A DNA stretch of 64,000 nt from Nocardioides ferulae (GCF_003660455.1 NZ_QZVR01000008.1:124001-188000), one strand, 5' to 3'. Positions 35,901 through 45,108 are shown, numbered from the stretch's first letter. A program made the numbers and translations. The notes: generated by a model not told the origin, from the sequence alone.

Positions 35901-36195
35901 CCAGCTCGCCGTCGACCACGGTGCCGCCGCACCGTTCCTCCCCGACGGAGCCGATCCCGGCGCCGTGCGGGCGGGCGGCGCCGAGCTGGTGCAGCTGCGC
36001 CACGGGGACGAGCTGCCCAAGGTGCAGCGCCAGGCCGCTCCCCGCGAGGGCGTCCGCCTGGTCGAGGAGCAGCTCGCTCAAGCCGCGGCGGTGCTGCGCA
36101 GCGAGCAGTTCGTCGCCCGCCCCGGGCCACACTGCGACCGGTGCAGCTTCCACGCGCTGTGTCCCGACAAGGCGGCGGGGTCGGTGCTCTCATGA
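32977..36195 (+). CDS. adnA: AdnA-like ATP-dependent helicase-nuclease subunit
   Basis: This UvrD-like superfamily 1 helicase with a C-terminal RecB-type nuclease belongs to the mycobacterial AdnAB double-strand break resection machine. The 1072-residue protein (ATG 32977; ATG 32968 and GTG 32947 are also in frame) has Walker A GPGTGKTT at 42-49, DEYQDTDPSQ (Walker B), GDPDQSIYGFRG and the motif VI FYVGCTRARQRL. The nuclease domain near 930-960 contains GYADRLELDEDGRVVVVDLKTGK with the metal-binding Asp and Lys. A Cys in LLTCPAQWF plus CDRCSFHALC form a four-Cys Fe-S cluster pattern. It is coupled to adnB by a four-base overlap. Confidence 0.9.
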   Translation: MSIAAPTYHLVPPAAPAAAPVLDEHQRRVVDHPGGPLLVLAGPGTGKTTTLVEAIVERIEVRGARPDGVLALTFSRKAAEQLRDRVTARLGRTMATTLSSTFHSFAYALVRRYAPAELYAAPLRLLSAPEQDVVLAELLTDAPESVRWPDHLRAAVGTRGFAREVHAVLARARERGLDPADLVALGRAERVPEFEAAGLFLEQYLDVLGGLSALDYPDLVARAVVEAQRHRGELRASFSHVFVDEYQDTDPSQVALLQALAGDGRDLVVVGDPDQSIYGFRGADVRGILDFPAQFALPDGSHAPVVSLATTRRFGSRLLRASREIAAGIGVSGAIPAEQYAAFRNPAPVAHELGPGTVEVLTFDTARAETEHIADLLRRAHLEDGVGWSQMAVLVRSGRASIPALRRSLGAAGVPVEVASDETPLVREPAALPLLAALAVVVDADTEGADEPGHPQHVAADRAEALLTSPLAGLDATDVRALVRALRQRHPDLAPRDLLRRAVLDPALLDAPGGPDGEPGRRALRLARVLARARSAHLGGAPVDEVLWTLWEGSDWGRRLHAATQSGGHAARLAHRDLDAICALFETAARVEEKKGVSEFLATLRAQEIPADTLADRGVRGEAVRLLTAHRSKGLEWRLVVVAHVQEGAWPDLRRRDSLLQADRIGRDGLLPPLTRSAMLAEERRLFYVGCTRARQRLVVTAVASADDDGEQPSRFLHELGRRPEHRVGRPRRPLSMAGLVAELRRTLADPAQPEPLREAAARRLRRLADVEVQGRPVAPAADPATWWGLRALTRGERPVRPSDQPLTISASVLEGLLTCPAQWFLRREAGGEVVSSASQGFGKVVHAIAERVAALPPGSPVDVEADLMPLVDEVWGRMEFRTPWSRAREREAVAAALARFVAWHQRPGARTVLATEPRMRAEVTLPGGEMVRLHGYADRLELDEDGRVVVVDLKTGKYPPTGPEVERHAQLGLYQLAVDHGAAAPFLPDGADPGAVRAGGAELVQLRHGDELPKVQRQAAPREGVRLVEEQLAQAAAVLRSEQFVARPGPHCDRCSFHALCPDKAAGSVLS

Positions 36196-39100
36196 CCCTC
36201 GCCGTCGAGTCCCCCGCAGCCGGCGCCTTCGAGCCCCGCGAGATCGAGACCCCCGAGGAGCTGGCCCGGCTGCTCGGCGTCGACTGGACCTTCAGCGACG
36301 AGCAGTTCGCCGCGATCACCGCGCCCCTCGAGCCGGCGGTGGTGATCGCCGGCGCCGGCTCGGGCAAGACCACGGTGATGGCGGCTCGGGTGGTCTGGCT
36401 GGTCGCGACCGGCCGGGTCCGCCCCGGCGAGATCCTCGGGCTGACCTTCACCACGAAGGCGACCGCCGAGCTGCAGACCCGCATCCGCGAGAGCCTGCGG
36501 CAGGCCGGCCTGCTCCCCGAGCGCGGGCAGCGGCTGCTCGCTCCGGTGCCCGGCGACGAGGAGCCCGAGGAGCCGGAGGAGCCGGTGGTGGCCACCTACC
36601 ACTCCTACGCCTCGGCACTGCTCACCGAGCACGGCCTGCGCATCGGCCACGAGCCCGACACCCGGCTGATCGCCGACGCCAGCCGCTACCAGCTCGCCGC
36701 GCGGGCGATCGCCCGCTACACCGTGCCGGTCGAGCAGCTCAGTGACTCGCCCCGCCACGTCGTCCAGTACCTCCTCGCCCTCGACGGCGAGCTCAGCGAG
36801 CACCTGGTCGCCCCCGACGAGGTGCGCGCCTTCGACGCCGCGCAGCGGCCGCTCTTCGAGGCCGGCATGGCCACCGAGCACCGCAAGACCTACCGCGAGA
36901 AGAACCTGAAGGCGATCTCGGCCATCGACCGGCGGGCCGAGCTGCTGGGCCTCGTCGAGTCCTACCGTGCGCTGAAGAGCCAGTTGGGGCTGATGGACTT
37001 CTCCGACCAGATCGCGCTCGCCGCGCGACTGGCCGAGCGGTGCCCCGGGGTGGGCTCGCTCGAGCGGGCCAAGTTCAAGGTGGTGCTGCTCGACGAATAC
37101 CAGGACACCTCGGTGGCCCAGGCGCTGATGCTGAGCCGGCTGTTCTCGGGCCCCGACGACGCGCACGGCCGGGGCCACCCGGTGACGGCGGTCGGCGACC
37201 CCAACCAGGCCATCTACGGCTGGCGCGGGGCCTCGGTCTCCAACATCCTCGAGTTCGCCGCCGACTTCCCGACCGTCGACGGCCGCCGGGTGACCTACCC
37301 GCTCACGGTGAACCGCCGCTCCGACGCCCGCATCCTCGCCACCGCCAACCACCTGGCCGCCCCGCTCTACGCCGCCGGGCCCGACCTGCGCCCGCTGGCG
37401 GCCAAGCCCGACGCCGCGCCGGGCGAGGTCCGCGCGATCGTCCACGAGACCTTCGACGACGAGCTGGGCTGGCTCGCCGAGCGGGTCCTCGAGGCCCACG
37501 CCGACCTCACCACCCGTCGCGCCGGCCCCTGCTGGAACCAGATCGGGGTGCTGACCCGTGACAACGCGCACGCGGCGGCGGTCTTCGACGCGCTCTCGGC
37601 GCGAGAGATCCCGGTCGAGATCGTCGGGCTCAAGGGGCTGCTGCGGCTGCCGGAGGTCGCCGAGGTGGTCGCGACGATGACCCTGGTCCAGGACGTCACC
37701 GCCAACGCGGCGCTGCTCACCCTGCTGGCCGGCCCCCGGTGGGCGATCGGCCTGCGCGACCTGGCCCTGCTCGGGCAGCGGGCCGGCGAGCTGGCCGGGG
37801 TGCGCGGTCAGGCGGCCGAGTCCTTCGACGACCTGCGCGCCCAGCTCGACGCCGCGGTCACCGGCGCCGACCCCACCGAGATCCCCTCCCTGTGCGACGC
37901 GCTCGAGGAGCCCGGCGACCTCGACTACTCCGAGTCCGCCCGCGAGCGGTTCGCCCTGCTCGCCGACGAGCTGCGCCGGCTGCGGGCCGCGATCGGCGAG
38001 CCCATCCTCGACCTGGTCCGCCGGATCATCGACGTCACCGGCATCGACGTCGAGCTGGCCTCCTCGGTCAGCCCGGCCGCGGCGGCCCGCCGCGACAACC
38101 TCGACCTGTTCGTGCAGGCGGTCGCGGAGTTCCAGGCCGTCGACGGTCAGGTGACGCTGGCCGCGCTGCTGGCCTGGCTCGAGGCCGAGGACGACTTCGG
38201 CCAGGGCCTTGACGTCGCCACCCCGTCGGAGGCCGACTCGGTCAAGCTGCTCACCGTTCACCGGGCCAAGGGCCTCGAGTGGGACGTGGTGTTCCTGGTC
38301 GGGGTCACCGAGCGCAAGTTCCCCACGAACCGCACCCGCTCCAGCTGGCTCACCGTGCCGCACGTCATGCCCAGCGCCCTGCGTGGCGACGCCCGCGACC
38401 TGCCCCAGCTGGCCGGCCACACCTGCGAGGACATCGTGGCGGTCGGCAAGGCCGCCAAGGAGCACGAGGCGCTCGAGGAGCTGCGGCTGGGCTACGTCGC
38501 CTGGACCCGCGCCCGGCACACGCTGTGGGTCTCGGCGTGGTGCTGGGGCCCGCGGCTCAAGACCGGCCTCGGCCCCTCGGCGTACCTCCACCGCACCCGG
38601 GAGGCGATGGCCGGCTGGGGTGGCCAGCCCGACGCCTGGCTCGAGATGCCGCCCAAGGGCAGCACCAGCCCGTACGCCGAGCGGTCGCCCGACCTGCCGT
38701 GGCCGATCTCGCACCGCACGGCCGAGGTCGAGCGGCGTCACGAGGCGGCTCGGCGGGTCCGCGAGGTCGACGTCGACGCCGACGACGGCCTCGAGGACGT
38801 CCTCCTGCTGGACCGCGTCGGCCAGTGGGACGACGAGATCACCCGGCTGCTCGAGGAGGCCCGGCGCGAGCGGTCGACCCGCATCGAGGTGCCGCTGCCC
38901 TCCAGCCTGTCGGCGACCTCGCTGGCGCGGCTGCGCGACGAGCCCGAGGCGTTCGCCCGCGAGCTGGCCCGGCCGATGCCGCGGCCACCCTCGGCGGCGG
39001 CGCGCTTCGGCACCCGCTTCCACGCCTGGGTCGAGGCCCGGTTCGGCCAACAGCAGCTGATCGACCCCGACGAGCTGCCCGGCCGCGGCGACGCCGGCAT

Positions 39101-39461
39101 CGACGACGAGAGCGACCTGCGTGCGCTCGTGGAGCAGTTCGAGCGCGGCCCGTTCGCCGACCGCGTCCCGCATGCGGTGGAGGCACCGTTCGCGCTGGTG
39201 CTGGCCGGCCAGGTGGTGCGGGGCCGCATCGACGCGGTCTACACCGAGGGCGACGGCTACCTGCTCGTCGACTGGAAGACCAACCGCGTCGCCGACGCCG
39301 ACCCGCTGCAGCTGGCCATCTATCGCGTGGCCTGGGCCGAGCTGAACGACCTGCCTCTCGAGGCCGTGCGGGCGGCGTTCTTCTACGTGCGCTCCGGCGA
39401 CCTGGTCGAGCCCGACGGGCTGCCCGGCCGCGCCGAGCTGGAGCGGCTGCTCACCGACTGA
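36192..39461 (+). CDS. adnB: AdnB-like ATP-dependent helicase-nuclease subunit
   Basis: This second subunit of the AdnAB complex has 1089 residues. It has Walker A AGAGSGKTT at 53-61, LLDEYQDTSVAQ, GDPNQAIYGWRGAS and YVAWTRARHTLWV helicase motifs. The C-terminal nuclease contains GRIDAVYTEGDGYLLVDWKTNR. The ATG at 36192 overlaps the adnA stop. In mycobacteria the AdnB motor leads translocation while AdnA stimulates it, and each nuclease cuts one strand. The gene end overlaps the convergent flavoprotein gene by 11 bases. The adnA-adnB order and sizes match other actinobacteria. Confidence 0.9.
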   Translation: MTLAVESPAAGAFEPREIETPEELARLLGVDWTFSDEQFAAITAPLEPAVVIAGAGSGKTTVMAARVVWLVATGRVRPGEILGLTFTTKATAELQTRIRESLRQAGLLPERGQRLLAPVPGDEEPEEPEEPVVATYHSYASALLTEHGLRIGHEPDTRLIADASRYQLAARAIARYTVPVEQLSDSPRHVVQYLLALDGELSEHLVAPDEVRAFDAAQRPLFEAGMATEHRKTYREKNLKAISAIDRRAELLGLVESYRALKSQLGLMDFSDQIALAARLAERCPGVGSLERAKFKVVLLDEYQDTSVAQALMLSRLFSGPDDAHGRGHPVTAVGDPNQAIYGWRGASVSNILEFAADFPTVDGRRVTYPLTVNRRSDARILATANHLAAPLYAAGPDLRPLAAKPDAAPGEVRAIVHETFDDELGWLAERVLEAHADLTTRRAGPCWNQIGVLTRDNAHAAAVFDALSAREIPVEIVGLKGLLRLPEVAEVVATMTLVQDVTANAALLTLLAGPRWAIGLRDLALLGQRAGELAGVRGQAAESFDDLRAQLDAAVTGADPTEIPSLCDALEEPGDLDYSESARERFALLADELRRLRAAIGEPILDLVRRIIDVTGIDVELASSVSPAAAARRDNLDLFVQAVAEFQAVDGQVTLAALLAWLEAEDDFGQGLDVATPSEADSVKLLTVHRAKGLEWDVVFLVGVTERKFPTNRTRSSWLTVPHVMPSALRGDARDLPQLAGHTCEDIVAVGKAAKEHEALEELRLGYVAWTRARHTLWVSAWCWGPRLKTGLGPSAYLHRTREAMAGWGGQPDAWLEMPPKGSTSPYAERSPDLPWPISHRTAEVERRHEAARRVREVDVDADDGLEDVLLLDRVGQWDDEITRLLEEARRERSTRIEVPLPSSLSATSLARLRDEPEAFARELARPMPRPPSAAARFGTRFHAWVEARFGQQQLIDPDELPGRGDAGIDDESDLRALVEQFERGPFADRVPHAVEAPFALVLAGQVVRGRIDAVYTEGDGYLLVDWKTNRVADADPLQLAIYRVAWAELNDLPLEAVRAAFFYVRSGDLVEPDGLPGRAELERLLTD

Positions 39462-40545
39462 GCGTGCCCGTGCGCACCGGACCGCCCTCGGCCGCACCGC
39501 CGGTCAGCCAGCGGGCCACGCCGAGCGCCGCGGCCCGGCCGGCCCGGTTGGCCCCGATCGTGCTGGCCGAGGGGCCGTAGCCGACGAGCTGCACCCGCGG
39601 GTCGGCGGCCGCGGCGGTGCCGTCGAGCTGGATGCCACCGAGCGGGCCGCGCAGCCGCAGCGGCGCCAGGTGGCCGACCGCCGGCCGGAAGCCGGTGGCC
39701 CACAAGATCACCTCGGCCCGCTCGAGCCGGCCGTCGGGCATCCTCACCCCGCCCGGTTCGACCGCGGTGAACATCGGGTGCCGGGTGTAGGCGCCGCGCC
39801 GGGCCGCCTCCTGCTCCTGCTCGCGCAGCATCAACCCGGTCACGCTGACCACGCTGGCCGGCGGCAGCCCGCGACGCACCCGCTCCTCGACCAGGGCCAC
39901 CGCCTCCCGGCCCCGGTCGGGCGTGAAGTCGTCGGTGCGCCACACCGGCTCTCGCCGGGTGACCCACAGCGTGTCGGTGACCAGCGCCAGCTCGCCGAGC
40001 AGCTGCACCGCGGAGGCGCCGCCACCGACGACGACGGTGCGTCGGCCGCGGAAGTGCTCGGGGCCGGGGTAGTCGGCGGTGTGCAGCTGCTCTCCGGCGA
40101 AGGACTCGACGCCGGGATAGTGCGGCACGAAGGGACGGGTCCAGGTGCCGCTGGCGTTGACCAGCGTCCGGGTGGTCCAGGAGGCCGCGCCGGCGTGCAC
40201 GACCAACGGCCCGTCGGACTCGCCGCGCCGCAGCTCCTCCACCCGGTCCACGCGCACCGGCCGGAGCACGGGGAGCGCGTGCTCGCGCTCGTAGCGGGCG
40301 AAGTACGCCGGGATCGCGGTGTTCGCCGGTTCCGCCGGGTCGCCGTGGGGCGGCTCCGCGCCGGGCAGCGCGGCCACGCCGTGCACGTCGTGCATGGTCA
40401 GCGAGTCCCAGCGGTGCCGCCACGCGCCGCCCGGCTGCGGGTCGGCGTCCAGCACCACGTGCTGCAGACCGCGGCGCTGCAGGTGGTAGGAGGTGGAGAG
40501 GCCGGCCTGTCCGGCGCCGACGACCACCGCGTCCAGCATCAGCAT
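39451..40545 (-). CDS. FAD-dependent oxidoreductase (CzcO/flavin monooxygenase-like)
   Basis: The 364-residue flavoprotein has an N-terminal FAD-binding GAGQAGLS motif at 10-17 and a second dinucleotide site VVGGGASAVQLLGEL near 168-182 for NAD(P)H. ATGFRPAVGHL lies near 286-296. It resembles the CzcO/YpdA-like oxidoreductases, which have been annotated as metal-efflux-linked or as thioredoxin-reductase-like flavin monooxygenases. Substrate unknown. It is convergent with adnB and divergent from a tiny membrane protein gene. ATG 40545 gives MLMLDAVVVG; the second ATG at 40539 is equally possible. Confidence 0.82.
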   Translation of the reverse strand: MLMLDAVVVGAGQAGLSTSYHLQRRGLQHVVLDADPQPGGAWRHRWDSLTMHDVHGVAALPGAEPPHGDPAEPANTAIPAYFARYEREHALPVLRPVRVDRVEELRRGESDGPLVVHAGAASWTTRTLVNASGTWTRPFVPHYPGVESFAGEQLHTADYPGPEHFRGRRTVVVGGGASAVQLLGELALVTDTLWVTRREPVWRTDDFTPDRGREAVALVEERVRRGLPPASVVSVTGLMLREQEQEAARRGAYTRHPMFTAVEPGGVRMPDGRLERAEVILWATGFRPAVGHLAPLRLRGPLGGIQLDGTAAAADPRVQLVGYGPSASTIGANRAGRAAALGVARWLTGGAAEGGPVRTGTLSR

Positions 40546-40603
40546 GCCGACACAACGCCGGGCGACCCCGGCTGCTTCCCGGCGGCTCTGGCATCCTCAC
40601 CGG

Positions 40604-40792
40604 GTGAGCACGCCCACCCGCAGGATCTCCTGGCCGCTGCTGGTCCTGGCCCTTCTCTGCCTGGTGCCCGTCGTCGCCGGCGGCTACCTCGTCGTCGACT
40701 CCGACTCAGGCGGCGAGGCGCTCGGCTTCGCGCTGCTGGGGTTCTTCGGGGCGGGGACGGTGGTGCTGGGCCGCAAGGCGTTCGGCCGCTGA
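40604..40792 (+). CDS. Small two-helix membrane protein
   Basis: The 62-residue protein begins at GTG 40604 (VSTPTRRISWP). It has two hydrophobic segments, ISWPLLVLALLCLVPVVAGGYL and ALGFALLGFFGAGTVVLG, separated by a short acidic loop and ending in KAFGR. No family is recognised. It sits between divergent and convergent neighbours and appears to be a single-gene unit. Confidence 0.5.
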   Translation: MSTPTRRISWPLLVLALLCLVPVVAGGYLVVDSDSGGEALGFALLGFFGAGTVVLGRKAFGR

Positions 40793-40811
40793 CCCGGTGC
40801 CTCAGCCCGGC

Positions 40812-41523
40812 TCAGCCGGTCAGGCCGGCGTCGACGCCGGCCTGCAGCGCCACCTCGACCATCGCCGTGAAGGTTCGCTCCCGCTCCAGGGCGGTGGTCT
40901 CCTCACCGGTGACTATGTGGTCGCTGACCGTGCAGACGGTCAGCGCTCGGCGGCCGTGCTGGGCCGCGATCGTGTAGAGCGCCGAGGCCTCCATCTCCAC
41001 CGCGAGCGCGCCGTAGTCGGCCATCCGGGCGGCGGACTCGGGCCGGGCTGCGTAGAACGAGTCACTGCTGAAGACCAGCCCCACGTGCACGCTCGGCCCG
41101 TCGGTCGTGGCGGCGAGCGGCGCCGCCGCGTCGTACGCCGCGCGCATCAGGCCGAAGTCGGCGACCGGCGCGTAGTCGAGGCCGTCGGTCGGTGCAGGCG
41201 CCGGAGGCGATGACCAGGTCGCGCACGGCGACCTGCTCGTGCAGGGCTCCGCAGGAGCCGACCCGCACGATCGCCTGCACGTCGTAGTCGGAGAACAGCT
41301 CGTGGGCGTAGATGGCCAGCGAGGGCTGGCCCATGCCCGAGCCCTGCACCGACACCCGGTGCCCGCGCCAGCGCCCGGTGTAGCCGAGCATGCCCCGCAC
41401 CTCGTTGTAGCAGCGGGCGTCGTCGAGGAAGGTCTCGGCGATCCACCGGGCGCGCAGCGGGTCGCCGGGCATCAGCACGAACGGGGCGATCTCGCCGGGG
41501 CCGGCGCCGAGATGGGTGCTCAC
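40812..41523 (-). pseudogene. deoD: Purine nucleoside phosphorylase, frameshifted (deoD-like)
   Basis: Two overlapping frames together give an almost complete DeoD-type phosphorylase. The first part starts at GTG 41523 and carries [36 protein letters not shown] and [10 protein letters not shown]. It ends sense coding at SGACTD. The second part resumes as [20 protein letters not shown] and runs through [13 protein letters not shown] and [11 protein letters not shown] to the stop. The switch is at 41184-41193, where GTCG is duplicated (GTCGGTCGGT on the plus strand). Removing one copy restores a normal 235-residue frame. The rest of the gene is intact, so this could be a recent mutation, phase variation or a sequencing error. 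Confidence 0.85.
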
Positions 41524-41561
41524 GCCGACCAGCGTAGGAGGGAGTCGATAGCGTTCGGAGG

Positions 41562-42473
41562 GTGACCTTCCCGCATCTGTTGCTCTCCGCCGACGCCCAC
41601 GACCGGGTCGGTGCTCGGCGCACCGACGAGCGATGGCTGGCCGACCGCTGGGCCGACCCGGACACCCGGGTGCTGGTGGTCGCCGGCACCCGCATCCGGC
41701 CGCAGGAGGGGCAGGTGGTGTGGGTGCCGCCCGCCGAGGCCCCCGAGGGTGTGCGGGTGCTGCTCGGTGAGCGCGAGGGCCGGGCCTGGTTCGCCGTGGT
41801 GGCACCGGCGGGCCTGGCGCAGGACGAGCCGGGGGAGTGGCTGCCGCTGCGCGGGCTGCTCGGACACCTCGCGGACGGCTCGATGACCGGGGCGCCGCTG
41901 CTCCTGCACGCGCTCGGCATCGCCGAGTGGCTGCACGTGACGCACCACTGCCCGCGCTGCGCGGCACCGTTGGAGCCGCGGGCCAGCGGTCACGAGCTGC
42001 ACTGCACCGGCTGCGGCCGCTCGCAGTTCCCGCGCACCGACCCCGCGGTGATCATGGTCGTCACCCACGGCGAGCCCGGTGCCGACGACGAGCGGTGCCT
42101 GTTGGGGCGCCATGTCAGCTGGCCCGAGGGCCGGTTCTCGACGTTGGCCGGGTTCTGCGAGCCGGGGGAGACCCTCGAGGACGCCGTGCGCAGGGAGGTC
42201 GCCGAGGAGGTCGGCGTCGTCGTCGGCGAGGTGACCTACTTCGGCAACCAGCCGTGGCCGCTGCCGGCGAGCCTGATGGTCGGCTTCGTCGGCCGGGCGC
42301 TGACCACCGAGCTGCGGGTCGACCACGAGGAGCTCGAGGACGCGCGCTGGTTCACCCGGGCCGAGATGCGCGAGGGGACCGAGGCGGGCACGCTCGTGCT
42401 GCCCGGCGGTGTCTCGATCAGCCGGTCGCTGGTCGAGCACTGGTACGGCGGGCCGCTGCCCGGCCAGTGGTAG
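41562..42473 (+). CDS. nudC: NAD+ diphosphatase (NudC-type NUDIX hydrolase)
   Basis: The 303-residue enzyme splits NAD(H) into NMN(H) and AMP and can remove NAD caps from RNA. It has an N-terminal NudC domain and a zinc ribbon with C130, C133, C148 and C151. The Nudix box runs from 197 to 219 ([22 protein letters not shown]). The NADH-pyrophosphatase signature QPWPLP is at 230-235. GTG 41562 is the start, 38 nt after the divergent deoD-like start. The neighbour downstream on the other strand is a mycoredoxin-like protein, an arrangement common in actinobacteria. Confidence 0.93.
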   Translation: MTFPHLLLSADAHDRVGARRTDERWLADRWADPDTRVLVVAGTRIRPQEGQVVWVPPAEAPEGVRVLLGEREGRAWFAVVAPAGLAQDEPGEWLPLRGLLGHLADGSMTGAPLLLHALGIAEWLHVTHHCPRCAAPLEPRASGHELHCTGCGRSQFPRTDPAVIMVVTHGEPGADDERCLLGRHVSWPEGRFSTLAGFCEPGETLEDAVRREVAEEVGVVVGEVTYFGNQPWPLPASLMVGFVGRALTTELRVDHEELEDARWFTRAEMREGTEAGTLVLPGGVSISRSLVEHWYGGPLPGQW

Positions 42474-42477
42474 CCGC

Positions 42478-42741
42478 TCAGGAAGCCAGCGCGGCCAGCT
42501 TCTCCTTGACCTGCGCGAGCGAGGGGTTGGTCTGCGCGGTGCCGTCGGCGTAGACCAGGGTCGGCACGGTCTGGTTGCCGTTGTTGGCGGACTCGACGAT
42601 GCTCGCGGCCTCGGGCTCGGCCTCGATGTCGACGATCTGGTAGTCGATGCCCTCCCGGTCGAGCTGGCTCTTGAGCCGGTGGCAGTAGCCGCACCAGGGG
42701 GTGGTGTACATCGTGAACGTCGCCGTGGGGGAACCACTCAT
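42478..42741 (-). CDS. mrx1: Mycoredoxin-like glutaredoxin
   Basis: The 87-residue thioredoxin-fold protein has a redox motif C17-G-Y-C20 preceded by TMYTTPW and a cis-Pro segment NQTVPTLVY near 63-71. This matches mycoredoxin 1, which uses mycothiol to reduce mixed disulfides. It fits an actinobacterium. The ATG at 42741 gives MSGSPTATFT; the frame is open further upstream, but that would enter the uvrD2 leader. It ends four bases from the nudC stop, so the two are convergent, and it is divergent from uvrD2. Confidence 0.9.
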   Translation of the reverse strand: MSGSPTATFTMYTTPWCGYCHRLKSQLDREGIDYQIVDIEAEPEAASIVESANNGNQTVPTLVYADGTAQTNPSLAQVKEKLAALAS

Positions 42742-42820
42742 CAGGGACTGTCGCCTCCGCCGTCTAGGGTCGTAGCTGCCAGACGATCCAACCACCGCCG
42801 CATTGGAGTTGTTCCCGCTC

Positions 42821-44869
42821 ATGCCCGACCTGCTCGCTGCGCTGGACCCCGAGCAGCGCCGGGTCGCCGAGGCGCTCCGCGGCCCGGTGCGGGTGCTGGC
42901 CGGGGCGGGCACCGGCAAGACCCGGGCGATCACCCACCGCATCGCGCACGGGGTGGCGACGGGCGTCTACGCGCCGACCGAGGTGCTGGCGGTCACCTTC
43001 ACCACGCGGGCGGCCGGTGAGATGCGGTCCCGGCTGCGTGGGCTGGGTGCCGGCGGGGTCCAGGCCCGCACCTTCCACTCCGCCGCGCTCCGCCAGCTGC
43101 GCTACTTCTGGCCGCACGTCTACGGCACCGAGCTGCCCACCCTGATCGAGTCCAAGATCGGGCTGTTGGCCACGGCGGCGCGCCGGCACCGGATCAGCGC
43201 CGACCAGGCGCTGCTGCGCGACCTGGCCTCGGAGGTCGAGTGGGCCAAGGTCAGCAACGTGCTGCCCGACGACTACGCCCGGCTCGCCGCGGCCCGCGGT
43301 CGCTCGGTCACCGGCCACGACCACGACACGGTCGGGCGGATCTTCGCCGCCTACGAGGAGGTCAAGCGCGGGCAGGGCCGGATGGACATGGAGGACGTGC
43401 TGCTGCTGACCGCCGGCATGCTCGCCGAGGACGAGCGGGTCGCGGCCCAGGTCCGTCGGCAGTACAAGTGGTTCGTCGTCGACGAGTTCCAAGACGTCTC
43501 GCCGCTGCAGTCGGCCCTGCTCGACCTGTGGCTCGGCGGCCGCAGTGAGATCTGTGTGGTGGGTGACCCCGCGCAGACGATCTACTCCTTCGCCGGCGCC
43601 AACGCCTCCTACCTGCTCGACTTCCCCGCGAAGTTCGCCGGCACCACCTCGGTCGAGCTGGTGCGCAACTACCGATCCACGCCCCAGGTCGTCGAGGCCG
43701 CCAACCGGCTGCTGGCGGGCGCGCCCGGCGCGGGCGGGGGGCTGCAGTTGCGGGCCCAGCGCCCGGCCGGCCCCGAGGTCACCTTCGCCGCGCGTCCCGA
43801 CGAGGTCGACGAGGCCGAGCATGTCGCCGCCGCGATCCTGCGCCTGCGCGACCAGGGGCGCCCGCTCTCCCAGATCGCCGTGCTGTTCCGCATCAACGCC
43901 CAGTCCGAGGCGTTCGAGGAGGCCCTGTCCAGCCGTGGCCTGCCCTACGTCGTGCGGGGGGCGGCGCGGTTCTTCGACCGGCCCGAGGTGCGCGAGGCGG
44001 TCACCCGGCTGCGTGGGGCGGCCCGGTCCGGTCAGGTCGCCGACGGCCCGGAGGCGCTGGTCGAGGCCGTCCGCGACACGCTCTCGGGCATGGGCTGGGG
44101 GCCCGAGCCACCGACCGCGCGCGGGCAGACGCGTGACCGCTGGGAGTCCTGGCAGGCGCTGGTCGACCAGGCCGCCGAGTTCGCCGCCGCCGGCACCGAC
44201 GAGCTGCCGGCCTCGCTGGGCGCGTTCGTCGACGAGCTCGATCGTCGGGCCTCGGAGCAGCACGCACCGGTCGCCGAGGGGGTCACCCTGGCCACCTTCC
44301 ACGCCGCCAAGGGGCTCGAGTGGGACTCGGTCTTCCTGTGCGGGCTGCAAGACGGCACGCTGCCCATCACCTACGCCGACACCCCGGCCGCGATCGAGGA
44401 GGAGCGGCGGCTGCTCTACGTCGGCATGACCCGCGCCCGGCTCGACCTCGCGCTGTCGTGGGCCCTTGCGCGCCAGCCCGGAGGGCGCGGCTCCCGCAGG
44501 CCCTCGCGCTTCCTGGGCCCACTGCTGCCCGAGGAGCACACAGCGCCCGAGGCGCCGCGCCGCAACCGTCGGGTCGCCGGGTGCCGTGAGTGCGGCAAGC
44601 CGCTGACCACCGGTGCGGAGAAGAAGCGCGGACGCTGCACCGACTGCCCGGCCTCCTACGACGAGGCGCTCTTCGAGCAGCTGCGAGAGTGGCGCAAGCA
44701 GCGCGCGGCCGACGAGAGCGTGCCGGCGTTCGTGATCTTCACCGATGCCACCTTGCAGCTGATCGCCGAGCACCGGCCGACCTCGCCCGAGGCGCTGCTG
44801 CGGATCAACGGCGTCGGCCGCTCGAAGCTCGACCGGTTCGGCGAGGATCTGCTGGCCTTGCTCAGCTAA
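42821..44869 (+). CDS. uvrD2: UvrD2-type ATP-dependent DNA helicase with HRDC domain
   Basis: This SF1 3'-5' helicase has 682 residues from ATG 42821; TTG 42803 is an alternative start. It has Walker A GAGTGKT at 28-34, FVVDEFQDVSPLQ, GDPAQTIYSFAGA and YVGMTRARLDLAL helicase motifs. After the motor there is a zinc-binding-like CRECGK and CTDC pair. The C-terminal HRDC domain (EQLREWRKQRAADESVPAFVIFTDATL, to RSKLDRFGEDLL) completes the UvrD2 layout known from mycobacteria. It is a DNA repair or replication helper. It precedes the whiB7 region. Confidence 0.93.
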   Translation: MPDLLAALDPEQRRVAEALRGPVRVLAGAGTGKTRAITHRIAHGVATGVYAPTEVLAVTFTTRAAGEMRSRLRGLGAGGVQARTFHSAALRQLRYFWPHVYGTELPTLIESKIGLLATAARRHRISADQALLRDLASEVEWAKVSNVLPDDYARLAAARGRSVTGHDHDTVGRIFAAYEEVKRGQGRMDMEDVLLLTAGMLAEDERVAAQVRRQYKWFVVDEFQDVSPLQSALLDLWLGGRSEICVVGDPAQTIYSFAGANASYLLDFPAKFAGTTSVELVRNYRSTPQVVEAANRLLAGAPGAGGGLQLRAQRPAGPEVTFAARPDEVDEAEHVAAAILRLRDQGRPLSQIAVLFRINAQSEAFEEALSSRGLPYVVRGAARFFDRPEVREAVTRLRGAARSGQVADGPEALVEAVRDTLSGMGWGPEPPTARGQTRDRWESWQALVDQAAEFAAAGTDELPASLGAFVDELDRRASEQHAPVAEGVTLATFHAAKGLEWDSVFLCGLQDGTLPITYADTPAAIEEERRLLYVGMTRARLDLALSWALARQPGGRGSRRPSRFLGPLLPEEHTAPEAPRRNRRVAGCRECGKPLTTGAEKKRGRCTDCPASYDEALFEQLREWRKQRAADESVPAFVIFTDATLQLIAEHRPTSPEALLRINGVGRSKLDRFGEDLLALLS

Positions 44870-44996
44870 CCCGGAAGACCCGCCCTGTCGAGGTGGTCTG
44901 GACCGATTGCCGCTTCAACAAGAAACCGTTTTGCCTGTTCAGCGGCGCGCGGTCCGGTCGCTGCGGTGGGCGCAGACGATTCTGCATGACATAGCC

Positions 44997-45036
44997 ATAA
45001 AAAGGTTTGCCCATGACAAACCGCCCGCGATACCTT
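44997..45036 (+). promoter_or_regulatory. Putative whiB7 autoregulated promoter
   Basis: An A/T run ATAAAAA (44997-45003) lies directly before a -35-like TTGCCC (45007-45012). A -10-like TACCTT (45031-45036) follows after an 18-nt spacer. An AT-rich stretch just upstream of -35 is the known mark of WhiB7/SigA-dependent promoters and is conspicuous in this GC-rich sequence. It would start a leader of roughly 400 nt before whiB7. Confidence 0.5.
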
Positions 45037-45108
45037 TCCGCAGGTTAGTCCACGCGCACCACGAACCTGACAAGTTCGGCGCTCGAAACCTTGAAGGAGG
45101 TGGCCTTG

